A DNA stretch of 64,000 nucleotides from Tolypocladium sp. Sup5 PDA-1 (lineage: Eukaryota; Ascomycota; Sordariomycetes; Hypocreales; Ophiocordycipitaceae): NCBI GenBank assembly GCA_000750105.3, contig JPHH03000018.1, forward strand, positions 186,001 through 250,000, written 5' to 3'. A program made the position numbers and the translations under genes. Below, piece by piece: positions 56,178 to 64,000 of the stretch. Position 1 is the stretch's first letter. Each line of letters opens with the position of its first letter. A model generated the notes under the pieces. It made no database searches. It saw only the letters and a list, made by a program, of their open reading frames with translations, and was not told where the DNA came from.

Positions 56178-57460
56178 CTACCTATAGCTAACACTGTCCT
56201 CTGCCAGGTCAGCAGGGACGGGCACCGCTGCAGTAGGTGTGCTGGGTGGAAGACTAATAGCAAATAACGGAGCTACGTACGGCTTGCCGGGCGATGGGCC
56301 GCAAAGACTCGTGCCATTCATTGCGACTAAATTGTAGCAGCCCATGTTGATGACCTGCGATGAAAGCGACGGGTATTAGTTCAGTAGACTCAGAGAGGGT
56401 GACCGACCCACCCACCGCATTCCACGCCTTCAACTGTGGGACCGTGATTTGCTCTGCTATCGATGCCATTGCAAGTGTTGTTAGCCTGGACAACATAGGT
56501 CTGCAAGTGTTCACAAGACACAGTTCTCCGCCGGTGTGGAAGTCGGAGAAGTACACTACCAGGTTGTTGTCACCCAGAAGCCAGGCAGTGCCGATTCCCC
56601 CAGAGCTGGAGACTTGATAGCAGTCGTCTCCGTTCTTCAGCGTATAAGAGGTCCCACCACAGGTAGGTGCGGTTGTAAATGCTAAAATCTTCGGACTAAA
56701 GAAACACAGTGTTGAGGTAGTCAGCGGCATATCAGTGGCGCCGCAGCTGGAAGTCATGGACTGGTAGATAGACATTGATGCAAGTCTGGGACCTTCATAG
56801 AAAGCCCAGCCCGCTTGCATTCTTAAATTCTTGATAAAGCACCGATCATATAAGGACGGAGCCTCGATGTTATTGGCAACGATATCAGACCAGTTGAACA
56901 TGGAATTTAGGATTGCCAAGTTACCCAGCCGGCCTTTAAATTCGTAGGTGATGACATACTTCCTGGGTCAGCTATCATAGCCGCCGTAGCCGCAACCACA
57001 TTGCACCATCGTCCAGAGTCTTGCAAGCACCCAAGATAAAAAAGGTAGCGTGTCAAGGTCGGAACCATGCGCACCGACACAGAATTGGCGTCTGTGCCCG
57101 TCCCGTCGGCGTTGAAGTAGCCATCCCAGGTCTCGTCATTGCAAGCGGTGGCCATGGACTCCTCAAACTTGCTCAGAGACTCAGCACAATTGGCATTGCA
57201 GGTTCTCTGCAATGTCGACCCGGGGTATAAGGAGCTGTTCAGAAGCCTGCTCACCATCGGACTGCAGACTCCCACATCCTACGTGAGCGCTTCGACGCAT
57301 CCCGATGAAAGACAGGAGGGCACATTGCTAGTAATGAGAATTTGCCAACTCCAGGCTTGCGGGGCAAGCAAGCCTAGAAGCACCAGTACACGAGGCGGCG
57401 ACATGGTCGGTGGCGATGATTGTCAAGAGTAAAAGAGTCACTGACACCAAAGCACGACAT
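56178..57460 (-). pseudogene. LysM-domain secreted protein, decayed
   Basis: Minus-strand blocks follow the order of multi-LysM fungal proteins: a hydrophobic leader (CRALVSVTLLLLTIIATDHV) near 57440, PSCLSSGCVEALT, a TAG at 57279-57281 where the family has Gln, CNANCAESLSKFEESM, RMVPTLTRYLF, then FNWSDIVANNIEAPS, CGGTSYTLKNGDDCYQVS and AWLLGDNNLVVYFSDF (a LysM), and after an intron (GTGGGT..TCGCAG) INMGCYNLVAMNGTSLCGPSPGKPY to TAG 56178-56180. The intron after DPG lacks an AG at the expected place. Around 56455-56500 two opposite frameshifts scramble about a dozen residues of the second LysM. LysM proteins bind chitin. It lies 5 kb from a decayed GH18 chitinase. Confidence 0.72.
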
Positions 57461-57667
57461 ACAAGTCCTTGAGTCGCGGTGCTTGCTGCCTACAAGTATT
57501 GGAGTACAGTCAACTTCCCTGACAATTGTCCAAGATAGTCCGCTGGTACCCATTGCACTCTAGCCTGTTTACTAGCTGTTGCCGAATTTTCCGGATCTAC
57601 CATTTGTAGGGCGTTCGTAGCCGTGCTTCGAGAGGAGTTTGTGGGGTGGCTTAGTCGGACCCCGGCC

Positions 57668-57840
57668 CGAGAGAGAAAAGGGGCACCCCCGGGCATAGCG
57701 TTCTTCCTCTCTTTCCCCTCTACCATCGACACCCTCATCCACGGATCACGTCTTTCCCTTCGTTCTCTTAGGCAGGGCTTATCTATTCAATTTACTCCCT
57801 GTTTGCCTTGCCCTCCATAGCTTGGGGTGTGTTCGTCCAG
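57668..57840 (+). repeat. Dispersed repeat family 2, copy 2
   Basis: Second copy of the repeat at 49047-49235, same orientation, ending about 60 bases before the solo LTR at 57904. Confidence 0.5.
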
Positions 57841-57903
57841 CCTCATCCAAACTAAACGTTACAGCTCTCCAGCCGTCTTACTACCTACAACGTCAAGCAA
57901 ACT

Positions 57904-58270
57904 TGTTGGATAGACTAGTTGACTTAGGCAGCCCTTGGCCGAGGAAAAGGAAGTCCTGGATGTCAGTGGCTAGCTGACTAGCTAGCTGACTGGATAGCTG
58001 ACTAGATATCTGATCTAATGACTAGATAAGTCATGCGCTGATCTATTAGTCGGGCTACTAATCCCTGGAAAAAGCAAGGAAAAGGCCGGCTAGGCACGGA
58101 GGCAACTGGAGGATAAAGAGGGTAGGTTTTCACTTACAAGGAGGAGATCAACAAGACTCGGGCACATCAATTTGATCAATGAATTGGAATTCAACCGCTA
58201 TTTTGACCGATGAATTTGACCCCTGAATTTACCCCTATTTTATATATGATTTGGAACGCATAACGCGACA
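57904..58270 (+). mobile_element. Solo LTR of a Copia-type element, 367 bases
   Basis: Begins TGTTGGATAGAC and ends CGCGACA. It is flanked by a perfect 5-base direct repeat AAACT (57899-57903 and 58271-58275). The start and interior match the LTR at 32818 and, in reverse, the element at 59485-59845. No internal genes, so it is a solo LTR. Confidence 0.88.
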
Positions 58271-58425
58271 AAACTCGCTCAAACCCCGAATGCGCTCTCC
58301 CTCCCCATGCATTCCTCTTCAGTCTTCCCATTAAAGACATATAAGACATGCTCTAGTATAAATATTCCCACTTTAGTAAGCAGCTCAGCAGTTCTGCCCT
58401 TGCCACGACCGGTTAACAGGAAAGG

Positions 58426-59013
58426 CTAGACCTTAGCCAGTGCAGTAAGAGGAACGTCTGCGGCGCCAACGCCGACGACGACGTCGACGAGGAGATATCG
58501 CATCACGGCACTCGGCAATCTCAAGTAGCACAGTTCCAAGGGAGTCCACGTCCATTTCAGCGCGGAAGCTCGTTGTCGGTTCGCCCATGGCCTGCGGGTG
58601 CCGGTAGATGTCGCGTTTCGGGTCCGCCGAGGACTGCTCTGGAATCTCGGTAGGGGAGCCAACGCGGGCGAACGCGAAACCGGCGAGGAAGGGATCGGCG
58701 AGGACAGAATGGGTTGGCATTCGGCATGGGCGGGGAAGAAGAGGATGTTCTCTGAGCGTAAGTTCTTGTGGAGGCAGCTGTCCCGATGGAAGTTTTGGAA
58801 GATCTTAGCAATGCGGACGGCGAGCTGGACTCGGGCTGTGGGGCTTGGTGGCTCGATGCCGTGCTTTGCTGAGAATAGATCGAGCAAAGATCGAGGTCCC
58901 TCTGGAGTCGGGCGGTGAAATACAACCGCTACCGTATCATTCTCTTCGACCATTCCTCGACATGTTATGGGCCCACGGACGGCATTGTCTGATTTGGAAG
59001 GGCTGGATCCCAA
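58426..59013 (-). pseudogene. Kinase-like domain of HET-S/LOPB-associated type, frameshifted
   Basis: The first phase (59013 to about 58720) reads VAVVFHRPTPEG, VQLAVRIAKIFQNFHRDSCL and HKNLRSENILFFP; the second phase (about 58720 to 58433) reads LADPFLAGFAFARVG, DPKRDIYRHPQAMGEP and RAEMDVDSLGTVLLEIAEC. This is the degenerate kinase domain common in fungal proteins with HeLo/prion-type N-termini. HKNLRSEN replaces HRDLKxxN and no DFG is kept, so even the ancestor was likely a pseudokinase. A single frameshift separates the halves, and the N-terminal domain is missing. An Arg-rich tail follows. It starts 76 bases from the divergent ankyrin gene. Confidence 0.62.
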
Positions 59014-59088
59014 CCAGGCGGCGCGTACTGGCGAGCGCTTGAGGCTTGCCCACGGGGGCGTCGGCTCAGGCTGGTTCTATGACAACCA

Positions 59089-61145
59089 ATGTCCCATGGC
59101 CTCATGCAGTCGGCGCTAGTGATTGAAAGCTTCTCTGTTGGTAGGCTCGGGTCACGGACGGAGGTGCAGCGTGCGGTCGTCAACACTCGAGGAGGCCACA
59201 TCCATGCTGCTGCTGCAGTAGGCGCATGCGGACTGGTGAAAGAGCTGTTGAATGATATGAAGTTCGACGTCAACCCGCTTAATGCCAAAGGAGAGACGGC
59301 GCTGCTATGTGCGTGTCGATCAGGCCATCCAACGATCGTGCACCTCCTGCTTCCGCCAGCGCTACTGCATCCGTCCAATCCGTGGATGGGAAGGCCCACT
59401 GCCTCCTATCATTCGATGAGCGGCGTATGGACGTGGCGGCATTGGGAAAGGATTTGATTGGGAGAGGCAGTGCGAGAGTGCATGTGTCACGGTATGCGGT
59501 TCCAATTCAGGGGTAAATTCAGGGGTCAAGAATAGGGGTCAAGTGCAGAGGTCGAACATAGTCGTATAAGTCCTAATTCTTGTTCAATTTGATCCATCTG
59601 TTGCTTGTCCTTGTTCTCCGTGTAAGTGAAATCCTGCCCTCTTTAGCCTCCGGCAGCCTCCGAGGCTAGCCGGCCGTTTCCTTGCTTTTTCTCAGCCCTC
59701 GGGGTCAGCAGCCTAACTAATAGATCAGCAGACCGGCGATCTAGTCATCTGCCCAGCTAGCTATCTAGTTAGCAGACCTCTAACCTCTAGGACTTGCTTT
59801 TTCCTCTGCCCAAGGGCTACCTAAGTCAACCGTATGTATACGACAGCATGCTTTCACGACCCAACGCATTTCCCACTCTGTATTTCCTGTGTCCATCGAC
59901 GTCAATTTCCAAGTCGAAGGCACGCCACTCACCTGGATGGTGCATGAGAACCGGGCGCAAATTGTCTCATTCTTATTAGCAATGGGGGCAGATCCCAACT
60001 GGAGATTTCGGCAAACCGGTTTGTCGCCTCTAGAGTGGGCCGCGTTTTATAATTTTCACTCACAGTGTCTGGAACTCATCATCTCTCATCTGGAGCAGAC
60101 CGTCGATACCCCAATGACGACCGAAGGTAAAATGGACCTTCAATACGCCGTCATTTATGGGCCCCTAATTCGACATGCCGTTTAGGCGTTTGATAAGTTC
60201 TCAATGATACTTAGAAACGGCGTGGACTATCTCCGTGCAACTCAAGTCTACCTTGGCACTTCTACAAGACCAAGATGATATGATTTAGATTGGGTTGAAA
60301 TAACGAGACACTGCTCCACCTTGCCGTCAGCAGTGCGCACGACGAAGCCTGCGAAATCATTCTGGAGCTAGGATGGCACATCGAAGAGATCAACCAACAG
60401 GCTGGTCGCGGAAGCCGGACACCCCTCCTGGTGAGCGTCCGATGGAACCGACGACAACCGTTCCGCCTCCTCCCCCAGTACGACGCCCGTGTTAACGCTC
60501 CATCAGCAATCCCATATGACGAGACAGGCGAACGCACCTGGATCGCACTACGCCTCTTCGCAGATCAAGCACATAATGACGACGTAGCCCTGGTAGACGA
60601 CCTCATAGCCGCCGGCCTGCCCGTCGACGGCCCCTCCCTTTCATCCTCTACTAGCACCACCACCATTGAAACGCCCTTACATCGCCATCCGCCGAAACGC
60701 CTTCCGCCTAGCCGACCGGCTCCGGCAGCACGGTGCTGGCCTAGACGCCCTCGTCACGCGCTCCGCCCTGCTCGTTAGCCCGCACCCCTTGACGGGACTG
60801 GGCCACGCCGTGGCGCTCGACGCGTGGAACTGCCTCCCGGCCCGGCAGTATCTGCTGGGTCTAGGACCGGCGCTTCTCGTTGAGCCCGTGCGGCAGCTGA
60901 GCGCGCTGCAGCTGGGCGCGTTAGTGCCAGACGGCTTCGCATACGAGGACGGCGAGGGGGCGCCGCTGGCGCGGAAGGACTTTGACTTCGATACAAACTG
61001 GATGACTGCAAGGGAGGTACTAGAGCGGTTTAGCCATCCGGAGGAGTTGGATATGCGATGCCGGATTAGCGGGAAGACGGCGCTGCACTTGGCGGCCGAG
61101 TTTGGGAATGTTGGTGTTGTGGAGAAGTTAGTGGGGGCTGGATAG
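59089..61145 (+). pseudogene. Ankyrin-repeat protein, interrupted by a solo LTR and frameshifts
   Basis: ATG 59089 begins a frame with ankyrin words (GGHIHAAAAVGACGLVKELL, GETALLCACRSGHPTIVHLLL). A phase change occurs near 59345. The solo LTR occupies 59485-59845; without it and one TSD copy the frame runs on into VSIDVNFQVEGTPLTWMVHE and QIVSFLLAMGADPNWRF. A stop stands at 60183-60185, then ETLLHLAVSSAHDEACEIIL resumes, a small deletion shifts phase near 60675 (IETPL / YIAIRRNAFRLADRL), and the last repeat is TALHLAAEFGNVGVVEKL before TAG. Ankyrin proteins act in protein-protein contacts; this copy is dead. Confidence 0.72.
59485..59845 (-). mobile_element. Solo LTR inserted in the ankyrin gene, 361 bases
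   Basis: On the plus strand it starts TGTCACGG and ends TACGACA. The 5-base GCATG stands on both sides (59480-59484 and 59846-59850), a perfect target duplication. Read on the minus strand it begins TGTCGTATAC and shares GGTTGACTTAGG, the AAAAAGCAAGGAAA..GGCCGGCTAG block and other interior blocks with the LTR at 57904, so the two are inverted relatives. Confidence 0.9.
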
Positions 61146-62812
61146 GTCCCTCACCTACGGGGCTAGAGAGACGGCAGAGGAGATTTCAAGAAGGGTCTGG
61201 GGAGGAAGTCCGGACCTGCTACATAGAATGCTCATCTGGCTGGGATAAGAGAAGTAGTCTTCCAAAATACTGACTTAAAAACAGCCTAAGAACAGGACAG
61301 TGGTTTCTGAAGGGAACGGTTATATGACTTTTAAACCTTTGTAAATATAAGGGGGTAAATGGACTTGTGGACACCTTTGCGGTGGAAGATAGTGATAAGA
61401 GACAGGGGAGGGACTCCAGAATGCCCTAAAGCTTGAAGGTGATGCTATAAACACCCCAGAACAGATGTACCAGCTGCGAGTCGACTGGGGACACAGTCTC
61501 GTGTCTCCAGTGCCACTCCGAACTGGCGCTAACTGCTGAAGCTGCTTCGCATATTTCAATATTTCGGCGTTTTCTTGGGCGGCATCACGGACAAGTTTGT
61601 AATTGTCCCACGTTCTGGTCAACAGTTTGCCTCCGAATCGACGAATTGCACCAGAGACGCAACTATGGCGAGAGCGCTCAATGTACCCATCCCCGCAGTG
61701 CGCTGGGTGGCTGAGGACACATGGACAAAGGCACGGTATAGTCGCTTTGAAAAGGAATATGGACCGGGTTCTCAGTGATCCGCCGGTCCACCTGTGAAAG
61801 ACCACTAAGTTTTGGCTTTCGACCACGGGAAGGCAGAAGGAAAAAATGCCTCGGAGGATGCGGGGCGAGCTGTGATCGTCCTGTGGAGGGAGCATATGTT
61901 AATTTAAAGCCGCAGGTCTTTTATACGAGATCTCTAATGGTCCTTGCGTTGTGTTGAAAAAGGTGCACGCGCGCTATTAGTGCATGTCGAAATGCCCTCT
62001 TGCCATTGGCTAAAAGTTGTCGTGCGTGTTTAAAATCTCGCCGTGCGTGTTTAACGGTTCCGGTTTAACCCCTTTGGGACCCCTTTGGGGTGGCTTCTAT
62101 TCTTATCAACTATCACGGGCTTTCCCGGTCTGTGAGTCAGGTTGTGCTAGGACTAGGGGCGTTAGGGGCTCTATGCTCTAGGATAAAAGGCCGGCCGGCC
62201 CTCTTTATATTCTCTCCCCCTCTCTTTCTCTTTAGCTTTAGGTAGACGCTACAGGGGCAACTGCTTATTAACTCCAAGAACTATTATACCTAATCCTCGA
62301 CAATATTTTTATATCTTTATAATGAAGTGCGGACTTATCATTTTCTTCCTTACATCCTTTACGCTCTTTACTACTATCTTATCCGCTGCTACAAAGCATC
62401 GTTACGGCGTAAGTGGAGGAGTGACCGATATAATCCCCTTAATATTCCTCCTAAATTATATTGGAGATATGAGTACTAATATTTCCCATTTACTATATAG
62501 ACATGCGTCCGGCTTAGTAACCGATGCGTTTACGTAGTGAGGCGTAGGCCCGGATCAGAAGTGAAGAAGCCGGGCTACAGGGTTAAAAATAGACTCTATT
62601 GGAAGCCTTGTTCCGGGACCGTAGTAAGTGCCTCTTAAAAACCGCGCTCTTGCCCCCAGGTACTTGGTCCTGAGACAAAGCGTGAGCTTCCCAAGGAATA
62701 AAGTATATAGGTACACTAACTATTAGGAATTACAGTGCACGGTAGATAATAATATGTGCAGTTATGACCATCAGACTAGGAACGCTGTCTGTACTTAAAT
62801 ACAAAGCACGAT
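61146..62812. other. Intergenic, mixed and partly AT-rich
   Basis: No gene is supported. The plus strand at 61575-61778 has a fragment that might be from an aminoglycoside-phosphotransferase-like gene. A 71-codon frame at 62322-62537 begins with a signal-like hydrophobic stretch but lies in AT-rich sequence. Two similar phrases (GTGCGTGTTTAA) near 62025-62055 form a short direct repeat. Confidence 0.4.
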
Positions 62813-64000
62813 GAGAGCCATTGGGATATCCTCAACTGCCACGAGCTGGACAAGGTCAGCGGAGAGGTGCGGACTGTATAGATGGTATGTGACGATGTAT
62901 CTGAGAACATGAACTGCCACAAGATTGACTTGGATCATGCCGTGGCCGGTACCATCTAACTGAGGCCCAAGGGCTGCGGCCCTGGCAAATATGGACTGGC
63001 GAAATCCATAACCCCAGCCAGGTTCCAGGACACGCGCCTTCTTCCGCGTCGTCTGCAGTCTTCCGGACACGAGCCTGTGGTCTACGACCTAACGTTCGAC
63101 TACGACTTTAGCCGAGTCCCGCACTCCGAAGATGGCGACACGCAAACGCGCATAGACTTCAGCAACCAGGGGAGCTACTGTGATGAAGTCGTATCTGCTG
63201 CCGTGTCCAAGCGCAGTACCAGGCAATAACTTGAGCACGATGCTGGCGGCAATTACCGACGTTGGGTTGAAGATGAGTTCCGGCAAAACCCCCAGGATAC
63301 AGAGTCTGATCTCCTAAGGCGAGAGCAGCTGCACAAGCGCTGGTTAGGTCAGAACGTGCTAGAGTGGCTGTCGAAGATGTTGTCGCGTAGCATATCTCGA
63401 GAATTCCGCCGCGAGTTGCGGGACACGTTCACCGCCAAGATTGCGGATGAGCAGTGGTACTGTGGCTTGGGAGACACCGCCATTAACGGCTATATCCTGA
63501 CCCAAACTACCACGTCAATCGACGTTGCAACCAGCTTCGACTTCCCGTTGACGGCCCGCATCGTCGAGGACAAGAGCAATTTGGATGGTTCTTTCCTCAC
63601 TTTCTACCACGAGGGACATATCAAGGCCATCTTGAAGATGGAGGCCTCGGCCTCCGTGCGCTATGAGAAGGAGAATAACGTCGTCATTCTGCCCATCCCC
63701 GGCGCAGCCCTGAGAATTCCGGGTTAGCGAGCATTGGGCCTAGTGTCTGCGTGGACGGCAAGTTGCACGTTGGTGTCAAGATCTCGGGCGACATTGAGAC
63801 CACCATCGACATCTCAAGCTGGGAGGTCCGGCAGACGCTACCAGACCCAGGGGGCGACAAGAACCCCTAGGCTGCCGACAAGGCAGAAGACTCCAAGACA
63901 GGCAGTTTGTGAGAGTACTAAGAAGCCCCAGGTGTACGCTGGTGTATCGGCCGAGGGTGACGCTACCACTCATCTTATCGTCGCTGTGGACTTTGGCGTT
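62813..64000 (+). pseudogene. C-terminal part of a killer-toxin-like GH18 chitinase, decayed, runs off the right edge
   Basis: One phase carries, in family order, HWDILNCHELDKV, MVCDDVSENMNC, KIDLDHAVAGTI, PKGCGPGKYGLAKS, VYDLTFDYDFSRVP, RIDFSNQGSYCDEV, then the region with HKRWLGQNVLEWL and the beta-rich tail to 63727; after a phase change it goes on (VDGKLHVGVKISGDIE) to the edge. This is the region after the GH18 barrel in subgroup C chitinases related to yeast killer-toxin alpha subunits. Stops at 62879-62881, 62957-62959 and 63227-63229 plus the frameshift near 63725 mark it as dead. The GH18 barrel itself is not in the window upstream, so the copy is also 5'-truncated. Confidence 0.75.

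Noticed and set aside
61575..61778. Fragment resembling an aminoglycoside-phosphotransferase-like start
   Set aside because: Only a few suggestive residues (VPIPAVRWV); not enough to name even a pseudogene.
62322..62537. 71-codon frame with a signal-like start
   Set aside because: Lies in AT-rich sequence near decayed genes; too short and no known relatives, so not called a gene.

Overview
The window is fungal nuclear DNA from a filamentous ascomycete (Pezizomycotina). The evidence is short GT-AG introns of about 50-240 bases, a Zn2Cys6 regulator split by an intron inside its finger, and typical filamentous-fungal families: PTH11-like receptor, CFEM-type GPI protein, siderophore transporter, LysM protein and killer-toxin-like GH18 chitinase. 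The gene mix looks like Hypocreales, but that is inference. No rRNA, CRISPR array or intact tRNA was seen. Exon boundaries below were set by hand from splice signals and reading frame.

Left part (1-14.7 kb): a secreted protein cut off at the left edge, a secreted GH20 N-acetylhexosaminidase, a secreted type-B carboxylesterase, an AusD/Trt5-like methyltransferase divergent from an MFS exporter, and a DEAD-box helicase that looks like housekeeping (Mss116-like).

Middle (16.7-31.4 kb): a decayed glutamine-synthetase-like gene, a PTH11-like receptor, then a compact set of tailoring genes: SDR, six-exon cytochrome P450, GMC oxidoreductase, a UbiA-superfamily membrane protein and a berberine-bridge-type FAD oxidase. 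There is no PKS, NRPS or class I terpene synthase, so the UbiA protein is the best candidate for the scaffold-forming enzyme. I propose a small terpenoid cluster of the Fma-TC type.

Right part (31.4-64 kb): gene graveyard mixed with live genes. Copia debris and three related LTRs, a MITE-like element and a second dispersed repeat surround at least ten broken genes (secreted beta-propeller-like, MARVEL, unknown family, HNH nuclease, F-box-like, two kinase-like, LysM, ankyrin, GH18 chitinase). Many of their stop codons are at sites explicable by C:G to T:A change, as RIP would leave. Intact genes between them are a four-TM membrane protein, a GT64 glycosyltransferase, a Zn2Cys6 regulator, a secreted Ayg1/FrsA-like alpha/beta hydrolase, and a divergent CFEM-like/siderophore-transporter pair whose shared promoter holds an exact ATCWGATAA iron-regulator (SreA-type GATA factor) site.

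The strongest points are the UbiA-centred cluster, the iron-uptake pair, and a solo LTR with a perfect 5-base target duplication whose removal restores the ankyrin reading frame at that point.
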